The notes below the pieces were generated by a model. It made no database searches, was not told where the DNA came from, and saw only the letters and a list, made by a program, of their open reading frames with translations. A program made the position numbers and the translations under genes. DNA of 64,000 nucleotides, taken from the NCBI GenBank assembly GCA_913058185.1, contig CAJXQX010000013.1, positions 1 through 64,000 of the forward strand. Direction: 5' to 3'. This document shows positions 33,617 through 44,174 of the stretch, piece by piece. The first letter of the stretch is position 1. Every line of letters starts with the position of its first letter. The stretch is from an uncultured Verrucomicrobiota bacterium (lineage in GTDB: Bacteria > Verrucomicrobiota > Verrucomicrobiia > Opitutales > Opitutaceae).

Positions 33617-36469
33617 GTGTCTTTAAATACTGTTGGTCAGCGTTGTGTGAGTGAGCCGGAGCCCGAATTGGGTCTCGGCGTAGTGATCGGCGTGTCCGGT
33701 GGTCGAGTGGGGGTTTCATTTCCTGCCACGGGGGAGCAACGGCTCTATGCCGAAGGCACGGCCGTGCTTAAACGGGTGCAATTCCATGAGGGGCAGAAAG
33801 TAGCGACTCGCGCGGGGGTTACTTTTCTGGTCGAGACCGTAGAGGAGCAGGATGGGCTGTTGGTCTATTGCGGGGAGGGCCAACGGGTGGTCGAGAACGA
33901 GGTGTCCGACATTGCGGGAGCTACAGGCCCATTGGATCGCCTGATGGCGGGTCAAACCGACGAGGGTGGGGTATTTGATCTCCGTTATCGGACGCGGCAG
34001 GTCCAAGCTGCGGTGCGGTCGTCGCCGGTGCGTGGATATCTTGGCGGGCGCTTAGAGTTGATACCGCATCAGTTTTACATCCTTCAAGAGGTCACCAACA
34101 GACAGCTCCCGCGGGTGTTGCTGGCCGATGAAGTGGGGCTGGGTAAGACCATTGAGGCCTGTTTGATCCTGCAGCGATTGCTCACCGTCGGCAAAGTGCG
34201 CAGGGCTCTAATTTTGGTGCCGGAGTCGCTGACGCATCAGTGGTTCGTCGAACTGCTCCGTCGATTTAACCTCTGGTTCAGCATTTTCGATGAACAGCGT
34301 TGCATCGACGAAGAGGCGGCCGATCCGGAAGAGAACCCTTTTCAGTGCGACCAACTCGCGCTCTGCAGCGTAAACTTCCCCGCGCAGGATGAAAATCGAT
34401 TCGAACAAATCGTGGCCGCCGGTTGGGACATGGTGGTCGTCGACGAGGCGCATCACTTGGCTTGGTCTCCCCAAGAAGTTGAAGTGAGCAAAGAATATCA
34501 ATTGGTGGAGCGACTGGCGGAACGCAGCCGAGGTTTGCTGCTGCTGACAGCCACCCCGACCCAATTGGGCTTGGCGGGACACTTCGCCCGCCTGCGTTTG
34601 CTCGATCCGCATCGCTATCGGGACCTGGATACGTTCCTGACCGAAGCGGCGCAGTTTGGCGAGGTAGCGGCCGTGGCCAACAAGGTCGTCGATGCCGAGA
34701 AATTGGACGCAGTCGATCACGCGGCATTGGCCAAAATCTTCACCAAAGATCCCGAAGGTCTCGCCACTCACCTGGGTGCCATTGAATCGGGTAAACCCGG
34801 TGCGAATGACGCTTTGTTGCGTAGTTTGTTAGATCAGCATGGCACGGGCCGGGTTGTGTTCCGCAACACCCGCACTGCGATGGAGGGGTTCCCGAAGCGA
34901 GAGTTCTGTCCCGCTCCATTGATCGATGAAAATCCGACTCTCCTCACGCGGATTGCCCGTGAGTTGGAGGCTGATGAAACCGGTCGTGCTTCCGAGATCC
35001 GTCACAATTTTCGGGATGATCCGCGGTTACTTTGGCTGGTCGATTTTCTCAAGGCGGACCCGAAACGCAAAGTGCTCCTCATCTGCCGCACCCACCGCAA
35101 GGTTGTCGCGATTGAAGCGGCGCTGCGCGAAAAAATGAATCCCAAGGTAGCCGTATTTCACGAAGGACTGCCGCTCGTGCAACGCGATCGTAACGCAGCT
35201 TATTTTGCCGAAGAAGATGGGGCGCAGCTGCTCCTCTGTTCGGAAATCGGCAGTGAGGGGCGTAATTTCCAATTCGCCCATCATGTCGTGCTCTTTGATC
35301 TGCCCCTCAACCCCGGTCTGGTGGAGCAGCGGATTGGTCGGCTGGATCGAATCGGGCAGACTGAGAAAATTCGAATTCATGTGCCCTACGTCGAAGGCAG
35401 CGCCGAAGCCGCCGTGGTTGATTGGTATCAACACGGTTTGGATGCGTTTGCTGAGCCGATGCATGGCGGCCACGAATACGAACAAACCTTTCGGGAGCGT
35501 CTGCTCACCCTGGCGATTCAGTTTGGCACCGGCACCAAGGCCTCGCCGACCAAAGAGCTCGCGAAGCTCATCGAAGAGTCGGCGGCTTACCGTGAAAAAC
35601 TTCAAGAACGTCTGCACCGCGGACGCGATCGATTGTTGGAGTTGAACTCGTTTGATCCGGTCATTGCGCAGCGCGTAATCGATAACGTTCGAGCCGCGGA
35701 TAGTGACCTGACGGTGAGGCGTTTGATGGCGGAGCTCTTCGATCACTTCGGGGTGCGGGTGAAGGACTATGAGGGAGGCGAGATATTCATCGATGCCGAT
35801 CACGCTTATGTCGAAGGATTCCCCGCCGTGCCTCGCGAGGGTATGTTGGCGACGTTTGATCGGCAGCGCGCGATTGTCCGCGAGGACATCCGTTTGCTCA
35901 CCGCTGACCACGCCCTCGTCGGAGATACGATGGAATTGCTCGTAAACTCTCCCACCGGCACAACGGCATTTGGGATGGTGGAAGCGGACGTGCCGAATCT
36001 CATATTGGAAGCGGTGTTTGTGCTCGAAACCGTAGCGGATACGCGTTGGCACGTGGACCAGTTTCTCGCGCCTCAGCCGGTGCGAGTCGTGGTTGATCTC
36101 CGGGGCCAAAACTTGACCGCAGAATGGGACCCACGCACGACGCCGGATCTCGTGACGGAAACCCCGATCACGCCATTTTTGGAGCGCCCGGAATTTAATG
36201 CGGAACTAATGAAGAACCTCGTCGAAGGGGCGACCAGCCTGGCCGAAAAGGAAGCGGCTCCGATCAAAAATGCGGCCGAGGAAAATGCCCGCGATCGGTT
36301 GGGCGCGGATTTCCAACGGCTCGTCGATCTCCAGAAAATCAATGATCACGTGCGACCGGAGGAAGTAAAACTGGCGCAGGTTCAGCTCAAGAAAACGTGT
36401 GGAGCGATTCGTGATGCGCGTCTGCGGCTTGATTCGCTCCGACTGATCGTGGCCGGATTTGATAGCTAG
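33617..36469 (+). CDS. rapA: RapA-like RNA polymerase-associated SWI2/SNF2 ATPase
   Basis: The 950-aa protein matches E. coli RapA along its whole length. RapA remodels stalled or post-termination RNA polymerase to promote recycling. The N-terminus, [16 protein letters not shown], aligns with the RapA N-terminus and the Tudor-like domains (about residues 1-110). The SNF2 domain has [15 protein letters not shown] (about 169-185) and DEAHH (about 275). The C-terminal helicase half ends with [12 protein letters not shown], followed by RapA-specific spacer and C-terminal domains. I chose the GTG at 33617 because it aligns exactly with RapA's N-terminus. It is more typical of Gammaproteobacteria. 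Confidence 0.9.
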   Translation: MSLNTVGQRCVSEPEPELGLGVVIGVSGGRVGVSFPATGEQRLYAEGTAVLKRVQFHEGQKVATRAGVTFLVETVEEQDGLLVYCGEGQRVVENEVSDIAGATGPLDRLMAGQTDEGGVFDLRYRTRQVQAAVRSSPVRGYLGGRLELIPHQFYILQEVTNRQLPRVLLADEVGLGKTIEACLILQRLLTVGKVRRALILVPESLTHQWFVELLRRFNLWFSIFDEQRCIDEEAADPEENPFQCDQLALCSVNFPAQDENRFEQIVAAGWDMVVVDEAHHLAWSPQEVEVSKEYQLVERLAERSRGLLLLTATPTQLGLAGHFARLRLLDPHRYRDLDTFLTEAAQFGEVAAVANKVVDAEKLDAVDHAALAKIFTKDPEGLATHLGAIESGKPGANDALLRSLLDQHGTGRVVFRNTRTAMEGFPKREFCPAPLIDENPTLLTRIARELEADETGRASEIRHNFRDDPRLLWLVDFLKADPKRKVLLICRTHRKVVAIEAALREKMNPKVAVFHEGLPLVQRDRNAAYFAEEDGAQLLLCSEIGSEGRNFQFAHHVVLFDLPLNPGLVEQRIGRLDRIGQTEKIRIHVPYVEGSAEAAVVDWYQHGLDAFAEPMHGGHEYEQTFRERLLTLAIQFGTGTKASPTKELAKLIEESAAYREKLQERLHRGRDRLLELNSFDPVIAQRVIDNVRAADSDLTVRRLMAELFDHFGVRVKDYEGGEIFIDADHAYVEGFPAVPREGMLATFDRQRAIVREDIRLLTADHALVGDTMELLVNSPTGTTAFGMVEADVPNLILEAVFVLETVADTRWHVDQFLAPQPVRVVVDLRGQNLTAEWDPRTTPDLVTETPITPFLERPEFNAELMKNLVEGATSLAEKEAAPIKNAAEENARDRLGADFQRLVDLQKINDHVRPEEVKLAQVQLKKTCGAIRDARLRLDSLRLIVAGFDS

Positions 36470-36477
36470 GTGTCATT

Positions 36478-37206
36478 ATGAGTCGGGTGATGTGCTACCG
36501 GTGCTTCTGGCCAAACGAGCTGTGCTGGTGCAGTTCGATCAAGCTGGTGCCCACATCGACCCGATTTGTGATCTTAATGCACCCGAAAGAGTTTAAGCGG
36601 GAGAAAGCGGGGACCGGTCGACTGACGCATCTCAGTCTGCCGAATAGCGAAATTCAAGTCGGCGTGGAGTTTGATCAGCATCCGGTCGTCCAGCGGCTGA
36701 TCGATGATCCGGCACGACAGGTGTTGCTGCTTTATCCCGGGCGAGAGGCGATCAATTTATCGCAATCGGATCAGGAGTTTTCGATCGATGAATCACGCGA
36801 ATTGACCGTGTTCTTGTTGGATGCGACCTGGAGCTGCGCCCGGAAAATGCTCAAGATGAGCCCGTCGTTGCAACGGCTGCCGCGGGTGATGTTCACCCCT
36901 GACTCTCCCAGCCGCTACATCATCAAACAGCAACCTTTTGCCGGCTGCTTATCGACCTTGGAATCCGTCCGAGAAGTAATTCGGGCGCTCCATCAGCGCG
37001 GCATGGAACCGGAAGATAAATCGAATCAGCTCATCGAACTATTTGATCGCATGCAGCAGGTGCAGATCGACTGTGCTCAGGATCCCAATCGAGGGGGGTA
37101 TCGCAGGGGAGCCTACGCGAACCCCGATGAGCGAAAGCCCTTCAAGGGTAACAGCTCTCGACGTCGTGCGAACTTTTTTGATCCACCGCCAGCGCCGAAG
37201 CTGTGA
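36478..37206 (+). CDS. DTW-domain tRNA-uridine aminocarboxypropyltransferase (TapT-like)
   Basis: This 242-aa protein has the DTW domain signature: a cysteine-rich start CYRCFWPNELCWC, HPKEFKREKAGTGRL, and the defining D-x-T-W in LLDATWSCARKML. Known members (TapT/YfiP in E. coli, DTWD1/2 in eukaryotes) transfer the aminocarboxypropyl group of SAM to uridine (acp3U) in tRNA. The C-terminal 25 residues are basic and proline-rich. It starts 8 bp after rapA, so the two are probably co-transcribed. The tRNA target is unknown. Confidence 0.85.
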   Translation: MSRVMCYRCFWPNELCWCSSIKLVPTSTRFVILMHPKEFKREKAGTGRLTHLSLPNSEIQVGVEFDQHPVVQRLIDDPARQVLLLYPGREAINLSQSDQEFSIDESRELTVFLLDATWSCARKMLKMSPSLQRLPRVMFTPDSPSRYIIKQQPFAGCLSTLESVREVIRALHQRGMEPEDKSNQLIELFDRMQQVQIDCAQDPNRGGYRRGAYANPDERKPFKGNSSRRRANFFDPPPAPKL

Positions 37207-37216
37207 GCGCGGTCGC

Positions 37217-38020
37217 TTAGGGACGATCGTTAAGGGACCAGACGTATTCCGAGTAGGAGACGGTCCAGCGGCGGGCTTCGTTGCGCAGACTGTTAGCCGC
37301 GGGGACTCCCACAAAATTAGCGAGGTAACGCAGCAGCTCTTTTTCGTCGCTGCCGAAATCGACGTCGAACCATTTGAAGATTTGAGAAAGTTGGGCGGTG
37401 CGGGTGCGTGGATCGATCACGTTGCGGTGAGTCATGAAATGACGACCCTGCTCGTTGAGTTGTTCGTCTAACCGGTCAGGGACGTAGGCTTCGTTACGAA
37501 GTTGGGGGCAGGAGTAGGCCGCGCAAACCAGCGCAAAGTGGATCCGCGCATCGTTGAACTCGGGGCGGATAATTTCGTTCTCAATATGGTTAAGCGTGTA
37601 GGTTTCGCCGCCTATCTCGGCGATGGCTTGATCCCAGGGTTTAGCGGTGTCGGCGTCGCCCTTGGTGCCTAGTCCGGTGATTTCGGTGATCGATTCAGCG
37701 GCGGGAACTGAAGCGACCAACTTTAGGGTATAGGCATTGTAGGCATTGATCCAAAAAGCCAGCTGGGCCTCACGAGAGGGCAGTTCTATCGCCTTTGTTT
37801 CTGCGAGTTGCCCCAAATAAGTATCGAGTCGCTCGTCCTTCGCGATGTCGGTGTAATTCACCGCACCGTTAACGACATGATCCATTAAGATCGCCGTGAA
37901 CAACGTGTCGTCGTGCGCTCCCGCTTGAAGCGGCGCGCTCAGCAAAACTGTAAAGAAGACAAGGTAAGAAATTCGGTTCACGGGATTATGAGCGAATGGA
38001 GCCCCGCGTATTCCTGACAT
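37217..38020 (-). CDS. Exported DUF547 domain protein
   Basis: This 267-aa protein has a signal peptide (VFFTVLLSAPLQAGA) and a DUF547 domain with its hallmark blocks QLAFWINAYNAYTLKL, LNHIENEIIRPEF and HFALVCAAYSCPQLRNEAY. DUF547 proteins are secreted and structurally unassigned enzymes or binding proteins of unknown function. It is convergent with the DTW gene, 10 bp apart. Confidence 0.85.
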   Translation of the reverse strand: MSGIRGAPFAHNPVNRISYLVFFTVLLSAPLQAGAHDDTLFTAILMDHVVNGAVNYTDIAKDERLDTYLGQLAETKAIELPSREAQLAFWINAYNAYTLKLVASVPAAESITEITGLGTKGDADTAKPWDQAIAEIGGETYTLNHIENEIIRPEFNDARIHFALVCAAYSCPQLRNEAYVPDRLDEQLNEQGRHFMTHRNVIDPRTRTAQLSQIFKWFDVDFGSDEKELLRYLANFVGVPAANSLRNEARRWTVSYSEYVWSLNDRP

Positions 38021-38083
38021 GGAGGAGTTGGCGCTTAAGGTCGGTCTCCGTCACTCGAGACGGTCAAGAGACCTCCAGTAGGG

Positions 38084-39637
38084 CTATTTGGCAGATTCGA
38101 GATCCAAAGTAGGAAAAGGAAATTCATCGCTGGGGGTGCGGTGCTCCCGCATGAGCTTTTCCAAATGAGCCACGAGCTCGGGATGTTTGGCGGCTACATC
38201 GTGACTTTCCGTGATGTCGGTCGCGACGTGATAGAGCTCGGTTTTGATCACGACCTCAGTTCCTTTCGGAGGCATGAGGTTTTGCCGCACGGCCTTCCAT
38301 TCGCCCACACGAATGGTTTGTTGTCCGCGGTAGGACGGGAATTCGCGGTAGAGGAGATCGCGCGCTACTTGTTTTTTTCCTACTAGCGTAGGTAAAATAT
38401 CGATACCATTCACGTCATGCACGGTGTCGGAGACATCGGCGACCGATGCAAAGGTGGGTAACCAGTCTTCGAATCCAGAAACCACCGGACTGGATGTGCC
38501 GGGGGCGACTTGGGCGGGCCAGCGCACTATCGTGGGCACGCGCATGCCGCCTTCGTAGAGGGAGCCCTTACCCTCGCGCAGACCGCCATGGGAGTTGAAG
38601 AAAATGGAATCGGTGCCGGCGAGTCCTTCGTGGGTGCCGTGGGTGGGACCATTGTCGCTGGTGAAAACGAAGATGGTATTGTCGCTGAGCCCTAGCTCCT
38701 CGACCAAATCCATGGCTCGGCCCACGTCACGGTCCATGCGAGTGATCATCGCAGCGTAGGCGGCGCGGGGTTTGAAATGTGGGATATAGCCTTTACCGCC
38801 CGGGTAGGGAGGGTCTTCCCATCCGCCGAGGTATTCCGCCAGAGAATCGTCGGGCACTTGGAGAGCGACGTGAGGCACGGTGCTCGCCCAATAAACGAAG
38901 AAGGGCTGATCTTGGCTCTTGCGGATGAATGCCAGCACCTCATCTGAGATCAAGTCGGCGGAATACACGTTACCTTGGAAACGTTTGTAGCTCGCCGGAT
39001 CGGTGGGGTCTTCGTCGTCGCGGAAGGTGTCGTGGGCGGAGAACGCGGGGTTATCGAGGGAGATGGTTTTGTCGTCATCCCAAAGGTAAGTAGGATAGAA
39101 ATTGTGGGCGACAGCCTGACCGTTGTAACCGAACCAACGGTCGAAACCTTGGCGGAGGGGAGCGCCGGTCGAGTCGGGGCCGCCGAGACCCCATTTGCCA
39201 AAACCGCCGGTGGTATAACCAGCATCACGCAGGACCTCAGCGAGGGTGACATCTTCATCGCGGATGGGGAATTGGCCTTCGATCTCGGGCCGGCCGACGA
39301 CTGAGATACCGCCGGTGGCCATGCCGCGATTTGTGCGGATGTAAGTGTGCCCAGGATCTTGTCCCGTCATCAGCACGGAGCGGGAAGGAGCACAGACCGC
39401 GTTGCCAGCGTAGTGCTGGGTGAGCATCATACCCTCCGCGGCCAGACGATCGATATTGGGTGTGCGGATTTTCAACTGTCCGAATGCTCCCACATCACCA
39501 TAGCCGAGATCGTCGGCGAGGATGAAAACGATATTGGGCGGGCGCTCGGCTGATTGCGCGTTGAGGGCAAACAGGCTGGTCGCAATCAAAGCGACTAGCA
39601 GGTGAAGGGGTAGGAATCGACGGACCATGGTTGCCAT
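38084..39637 (-). CDS. Secreted sulfatase (arylsulfatase-type)
   Basis: The 517-aa sulfatase has a signal peptide (residues 1-30). FILADDLGYGDVG provides metal ligands. C82-A-P-S-R86 (VCAPSRSVLMTG) is the site of formylglycine formation. HDTF.. and TSDNGPTHGTHEG follow as expected. It hydrolyses sulfate esters, probably from algal or matrix polysaccharides in the periplasm. The formylglycine-forming enzyme is not in this window. It follows the heparinase-like gene by 18 bp on the same strand. Confidence 0.92.
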   Translation of the reverse strand: MATMVRRFLPLHLLVALIATSLFALNAQSAERPPNIVFILADDLGYGDVGAFGQLKIRTPNIDRLAAEGMMLTQHYAGNAVCAPSRSVLMTGQDPGHTYIRTNRGMATGGISVVGRPEIEGQFPIRDEDVTLAEVLRDAGYTTGGFGKWGLGGPDSTGAPLRQGFDRWFGYNGQAVAHNFYPTYLWDDDKTISLDNPAFSAHDTFRDDEDPTDPASYKRFQGNVYSADLISDEVLAFIRKSQDQPFFVYWASTVPHVALQVPDDSLAEYLGGWEDPPYPGGKGYIPHFKPRAAYAAMITRMDRDVGRAMDLVEELGLSDNTIFVFTSDNGPTHGTHEGLAGTDSIFFNSHGGLREGKGSLYEGGMRVPTIVRWPAQVAPGTSSPVVSGFEDWLPTFASVADVSDTVHDVNGIDILPTLVGKKQVARDLLYREFPSYRGQQTIRVGEWKAVRQNLMPPKGTEVVIKTELYHVATDITESHDVAAKHPELVAHLEKLMREHRTPSDEFPFPTLDLESAK

Positions 39638-39655
39638 TAGCGGCTGAAGCGCGGC

Positions 39656-41662
39656 TCAGAGCAACTTGATCTTCGGGGCAAATGCGGTGGGGGTGATGCT
39701 TACGCGGTGATCTCGAGCGGCGATCGTCCAGGCATGGTGGTCGTTTTGCGTCGCGGAAAGTCTAGGCGTTGCGGACATCTTACCCGTGGTCGCTGCCAGC
39801 ACTGTCACAATATGGTGCGAAAGTCCCTTGGGCGAATGCACCTCAATGCAGGGAAAATCGCCGGTTTCCGGCTTCACGTCCAAGCGAGAGAGGCGAGGGG
39901 CGGCGTTGGAATTGGAGGCAATCAGGCCGTGGAGCTGGGCGTTGGGCCGCGTCAGCGTGAATTGACGGCCGTCGACGGCTAGTGTGGCCGCGCTGTCACG
40001 GTTGTCGGGGAACAGTCGTGCATCCACGGTTTGCGGGCGGTAGCGGAAGTTAATCTGATCAAATATCACGATTACGCCGGGCTTAGCGTAAACGACCGAA
40101 CGCTGCACTTGGGTGACGTGATAGTTTTTGATGATGTAGCCAGAAGTGGCGTCGCTAGTCCACCAGACCACGTCCCCGTGATCCTGATAGTCGAGGATGT
40201 TGGCGTAGGCTTGGCTGTCGTTAGTGCCTTCGACTCCGTCGACATAGTGATGTCCGTGACCGTTGATGAGCACGGCATTGTGACCAGCCGTTTGGCGCAT
40301 CTTCCAACCATCGTGGCGCCGATCATAAGCCGCACCGAATTGATCGTGAAGCATACGTTCGCCGTTAATCTTGAACGTGATGTGATTGCGATCGGCGTGC
40401 TCGTGGTTGGCAGGTCCGCCGCTCTTAAAGGCCAGGGTCGCGGCCGTGGCTTCCCAGCCGGATCGAAAGATGATCCAGTTGTAATCGTTACGGTGATTGA
40501 GCAGCTTTTCGGCCGGAGGGGCTTTCGGAGCGTTGGGTCGATACCACAGAAAGTCGTAAAAGAAGTAGGGCGCGCCGGCGTAGTCGGCAATGTGGGCAGC
40601 TAACGGATTACCGGTCATTTCGCCGACCTGGGACAACCAACCCGGGAATACGCTGCGTCTGGCATCGCTGAAGTTTACAATATCTGGGTCTCCCTCGGGG
40701 GTTCGGCCCATCTGCATCGTTATGGTATAATCGAGCATCCCATCCCAATTGATTTTACTCATCCAGTCCACGTCGCCAACGAGACGCTGATGGGCCACGA
40801 TGAAGGGCAGACTCGTGCGCATCGAATAGTCGAGGTAGCTGAGGCCTTCAAAGAAACTCCCATCTGCCGCGAACAGTTTAAGAAAACGCTCCGTGCTGGC
40901 GACCGCTGTTGCTAGCCACTTTTCGGCGCGAGGATCACGTCCGAGCAGGGCGAGGGCTCCGAGTCCGAGGGCACCGGTGGGAGCAGAGCGGAGATTATTG
41001 GCTCCGATAATCATGGGCCAACGTTCCATCGTCACATCGTAGAAATCGGCGTGTTCCGGATCGAAGTCCCAACCCTTCACCGTTTCGGGGTGGTCCATGT
41101 CGTTGACCGTGGCAAAACAGGAGAGGCAGCCTTTTTTGGCGATGGCATCGAGGATGCGATGGTCGAATTCTTCGGTCAGATCGTCGGCCAAGACTTCGCG
41201 AGCATAAAGCAGACGGACGGTGGCAAAGGAGGCGCGTTGGATGCCGAGAACCTCGGTCTGGCCGTCGCGAAAATAATCCCAGTAAGGGCGCTCAATGATG
41301 CGTTCGATCACCTCCAGGAGGGAGGCCAATCGTTCCTCGGAGGGGCGCACCAGTTGCACGGTGAGACTGCGCTCGAGCAGGAAGAGCATCGCGCCGAAAT
41401 CGGAGACGATGTTGCCCGATTTTTCGAAAGTCGTCATCGCATCTCGCAAGTCTTCCGCGGTCTCGGCTACCCATTTTTTGAACATGGGCTGGAGCAGGGG
41501 AGTGTGGGTATTGGCCGAGATGCGGGGCAGGTCGACGGCGCTGAAAAACAAATGAGAGCCAGCGGCTGCAGCGTGGTTCGGATGAGCGAGCAGACGGGAA
41601 CGAGCCAGGCTAGCGTAAGCAAGGGAGGCGCCACCAAAGCGGAGAAGTTCGCGACGGGTCAT
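39656..41662 (-). CDS. Heparinase II/III-like polysaccharide lyase with Tat signal
   Basis: This protein (about 668 aa) starts with a twin-arginine signal, TRRELLRFGGASLAYASLARS, so it would be exported folded. An alpha-alpha toroid (about residues 60-360) is followed by a beta-sandwich, the arrangement of polysaccharide lyase heparinase II/III and alginate lyase relatives. The motif NHEHADRNHITFKING with KMRQTAGHNAVLINGHGHHY fits the catalytic centre of that class. The ORF upstream extends to 41788, but ATG 41662 starts the Tat signal. With the sulfatases it forms a sulfated polysaccharide locus. Confidence 0.78.
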   Translation of the reverse strand: MTRRELLRFGGASLAYASLARSRLLAHPNHAAAAGSHLFFSAVDLPRISANTHTPLLQPMFKKWVAETAEDLRDAMTTFEKSGNIVSDFGAMLFLLERSLTVQLVRPSEERLASLLEVIERIIERPYWDYFRDGQTEVLGIQRASFATVRLLYAREVLADDLTEEFDHRILDAIAKKGCLSCFATVNDMDHPETVKGWDFDPEHADFYDVTMERWPMIIGANNLRSAPTGALGLGALALLGRDPRAEKWLATAVASTERFLKLFAADGSFFEGLSYLDYSMRTSLPFIVAHQRLVGDVDWMSKINWDGMLDYTITMQMGRTPEGDPDIVNFSDARRSVFPGWLSQVGEMTGNPLAAHIADYAGAPYFFYDFLWYRPNAPKAPPAEKLLNHRNDYNWIIFRSGWEATAATLAFKSGGPANHEHADRNHITFKINGERMLHDQFGAAYDRRHDGWKMRQTAGHNAVLINGHGHHYVDGVEGTNDSQAYANILDYQDHGDVVWWTSDATSGYIIKNYHVTQVQRSVVYAKPGVIVIFDQINFRYRPQTVDARLFPDNRDSAATLAVDGRQFTLTRPNAQLHGLIASNSNAAPRLSRLDVKPETGDFPCIEVHSPKGLSHHIVTVLAATTGKMSATPRLSATQNDHHAWTIAARDHRVSITPTAFAPKIKLL

Positions 41663-41710
41663 GGGGAAACGGGGGTAGAGTTGAGATTTTGCAGTCGAGC
41701 CACCAATCGA

Positions 41711-41731
41711 GAGAATCTCGCGAGTATTCTC
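41711..41731. promoter_or_regulatory. Near-palindrome in divergent heparinase/sulfatase promoter region
   Basis: Between the two divergent genes, GAGAAT and TATTCTC flank a TCGCGA core (one arm has an extra base). It is a plausible dimeric regulator operator shared by both genes. No regulator gene is adjacent. Confidence 0.4.
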
Positions 41732-41828
41732 GAGTGAATATGGAATGAATATTTCTCCGTGTTTCAGTCGAACGATTCGTCTTAACAATAGGTCGAGCCG
41801 TCGTTTTCATGGCGTCACCCCTATTCCC

Positions 41829-43283
41829 ATGAAATCACTTGTTACCCGGTCGGCGTTCTTGTTCTTAGCATTTTTGTTTGTTTCTTGTTCTTCTGAACAG
41901 GTCGCAGCTGTGAGCGAAAATGCGGCGGATAAGTCTTCGCCACCAAATATTCTACTGATCTGTATCGATGATCTGCGGCCGGAGCTAAATAGTTTCGGCG
42001 TCGATTATATAAGTTCGCCTCACATTGATGCGTTGGCGGCGCAGGGACGGGGCTTTCGGCGTCATTATGTTCAGGCCCCGACTTGTGGGGCGTCCCGTTA
42101 TGCTTTGTTGACCGGCCAATACGGCGGGTCCTCCAATGCGGCGTTATTCGGCCGGGCCGAACAGCTGGCGAAAGATCCGAATGCGCTTCCTTCCAGTATG
42201 CCAGCTTGGTTTCGGCAGTATGGTTACACGACCATATCGGTCGGAAAGGTTTCGCATCATCCCGGTGGGCGTGGCGGGCCGGATTGGGATGACGAGGCCA
42301 TTCATGAAATGCCCGAATCCTGGGATCGGCACATCCTCGAATCCGGTGAATGGCAGCACCCGAGAGGGTGGATGCATGGTTTGGCTCTCGGAGAGATCCG
42401 TGGTGATGCGACCAAGATGGACGGGATTCAATTGGTTGAGGGACCCGACTCCATCTACCCGGATGGCACCAATACCGAGCGGGCTATGGCGGAGCTCGAA
42501 AGCCTGACCAAAGATGCGTCCGGCAAACCGTTCTTTATGGCCTTTGGTATTCTTCGCCCGCATCTGCCGTTTGGAGCTCCCGCGAAATACATGGAGCCTT
42601 ACGCCGGTGTGAAACTTCCCGCGACGCCGCATCCGGAGAAACCGGAAGGGCGGACTACCTGGCATAAGTCCGGCGAGTTTTATAAATACAACTTACTCGA
42701 GCCCGAGCTGACTGCTGATCAGGAATTTGCGATGGAGGTGCGGCGCCACTACGCCGCCTGTGTTTCGTATGCCGACGCTCAGGTTGGTCGTATTCTGCAA
42801 CGCTTGGATGAGCTCGGCCAACGCGAGAATACCATCGTTGTCCTCTGGGGCGATCATGGCTGGCACCTCGGTGAGCACGATATCTGGGGGAAGCATGCGC
42901 TCTTCGAAGAGTCGCTCCGCTCTCCTTTGATCATCAGTTACCCAGGTATGCCTGACCCTGGCGAAATGTCGGACGCCATGGTAGAGACCATCGACATCTT
43001 TCCGACGCTGGTCGAATTGGCCAAACTTCCGGCACCGGAGCACGCCTCCGGCGTTTCCCTAGCCCCTGTGCTCGCATCGGCCGCAGCCGACGGTCATCCG
43101 GCTTACGGTTATTTTAAGAATGCACGAACGCTTCGCACGGAAACTCACCGTCTGATCGTTCATGAAGACGGATACTTGGAACTCTACGATCATCGCACCT
43201 CGGAGGGCGAAACGAAGAATTTGGCTGAGGCGCAGCCCGAGCTAGCCCAACAACTCCTAGCGCAGATCGAAGCCCGGCTTTGA
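41829..43283 (+). CDS. Sulfatase lipoprotein (iduronate-2-sulfatase-like)
   Basis: This protein (about 484 aa) has a lipoprotein signal ending at Cys20 (FLFVSC), so it is anchored to a membrane. [20 protein letters not shown] and C86-G-A-S-R90 ([13 protein letters not shown]) hold the ligands and the formylglycine cysteine; Ala rather than Pro follows at +2, an allowed C-x-(P/A)-x-R variant. [15 protein letters not shown] and [18 protein letters not shown] are typical of the iduronate-2-sulfatase-like group. It is divergent from the heparinase-like gene. ATG 41829 is chosen as it begins the signal. Confidence 0.9.
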   Translation: MKSLVTRSAFLFLAFLFVSCSSEQVAAVSENAADKSSPPNILLICIDDLRPELNSFGVDYISSPHIDALAAQGRGFRRHYVQAPTCGASRYALLTGQYGGSSNAALFGRAEQLAKDPNALPSSMPAWFRQYGYTTISVGKVSHHPGGRGGPDWDDEAIHEMPESWDRHILESGEWQHPRGWMHGLALGEIRGDATKMDGIQLVEGPDSIYPDGTNTERAMAELESLTKDASGKPFFMAFGILRPHLPFGAPAKYMEPYAGVKLPATPHPEKPEGRTTWHKSGEFYKYNLLEPELTADQEFAMEVRRHYAACVSYADAQVGRILQRLDELGQRENTIVVLWGDHGWHLGEHDIWGKHALFEESLRSPLIISYPGMPDPGEMSDAMVETIDIFPTLVELAKLPAPEHASGVSLAPVLASAAADGHPAYGYFKNARTLRTETHRLIVHEDGYLELYDHRTSEGETKNLAEAQPELAQQLLAQIEARL

Positions 43284-43353
43284 TCGATCAGGTGAGTCTG
43301 AATGTGCAGCTGAATCGGATAGGTCGCACAAACAGCTCCGTCTATGTCTAAAT

Positions 43354-43429
43354 GTAGCCGGGGTCGCTGACCCCGGAACGGTGGGACGAACTTGGAGGCC
43401 ATGAGACCGGGGTCAGCGACCTCGGCTAC
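43354..43429. repeat. Inverted repeat, GTAGCCGGGGTCGCTGACC type
   Basis: GTAGCCGGGGTCGCTGACC starts at 43354 and is repeated in reverse (with G/A differences) ending at 43429. The arms are about 23 bases long, separated by 30 bases. It lies in the gene-free 43284-43533 stretch downstream of the sulfatase. The only other feature seen there is the tsf terminator. Confidence 0.6.
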
Positions 43430-43475
43430 CGTATTTTGAGCGCTTGAATGAATGGTGAGGCGGGGCATTCAGCCC

Positions 43476-43507
43476 AAAAAAAACGCCTCCCCGTGAAGGG
43501 AGGCGTT
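43476..43507 (-). terminator. Rho-independent terminator of rpsB-tsf
   Basis: On the minus strand AACGCCTCCC pairs with GGGAGGCGTT (10 bp, six-base loop), followed by an eight-T run. It lies 27 bp downstream of the tsf stop. Confidence 0.9.
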
Positions 43508-43533
43508 GTAAATTTACGAGTCGGAAACGCGGT

Positions 43534-44127
43534 TTAGGCGCCGAGCTGGTAGCGGGTGAAGCGGCGGATTTGGATATTCTCGCCGGTCTTCTGGATCGTC
43601 GCTGCGATGAGCTCGCGGATGGTTTGATCGGGATTCTTCACGAACGGCTGATCGAGCAGCACGCTTTGGGCGAAGAACTTCTCGAGCTTTCCTTCGACGA
43701 TCTTCTGCACCGCCATCGGAGGTTTGCCCTCGGCTTGAGCCATCGCGATTTCGCGTTCCGCGGCCACGAGGTCCTCAGGGACTTTTTCGCGGTTCACGGC
43801 GGTCGGGTTGACGGCGGCGATATGTAAGCAGATGTCTTTCACGAATGCCTTGAAGTCGTCATTGCGAGCGACGAAGTCGGTCTCGCAGTTGACCTCGATC
43901 AAAACGCCAACTTTTCCACCGAGATGGATGTAGCTTTCGATCACGCCTTCTTTGGCTTCACGTTGAGACTTCTTGGCCGTATCGGCTTCACCCTGCTTGC
44001 GCAGGATGGTCGTCGCTTCTTCAACGTTGCCGTTGGTTTCCACGAGGGCCTTTTTGCATTTCATTAGTCCTGCGCCAGTTATCTTGCGCAGTTCATTTAC
44101 CATCTGGGCGCTAATTTGAGTGCTCAT
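43534..44127 (-). CDS. tsf: Elongation factor Ts
   Basis: This 197-aa protein is a short EF-Ts: the N-terminal UBA-like domain (VNELRKITGAGLMKCKKALVE, NVEEATTILRKQG) and one core domain containing VLIEVNCETDFVARND. It recycles EF-Tu by exchanging GDP for GTP. The length resembles the short type found in several non-proteobacterial phyla rather than the 280-aa E. coli form. It follows rpsB by 47 bp. Confidence 0.96.
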   Translation of the reverse strand: MSTQISAQMVNELRKITGAGLMKCKKALVETNGNVEEATTILRKQGEADTAKKSQREAKEGVIESYIHLGGKVGVLIEVNCETDFVARNDDFKAFVKDICLHIAAVNPTAVNREKVPEDLVAAEREIAMAQAEGKPPMAVQKIVEGKLEKFFAQSVLLDQPFVKNPDQTIRELIAATIQKTGENIQIRRFTRYQLGA

Positions 44128-44174
44128 GAGAGTGTCTTGAATCTATCGATTATTGAGAGAGGGAGAGGAATCGC

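Noticed and set aside
35027-36109. 360-codon minus-strand frame inside rapA
   Set aside because: It lies entirely inside the fully conserved rapA coding sequence; its length comes from GC-biased codon use on the opposite strand.
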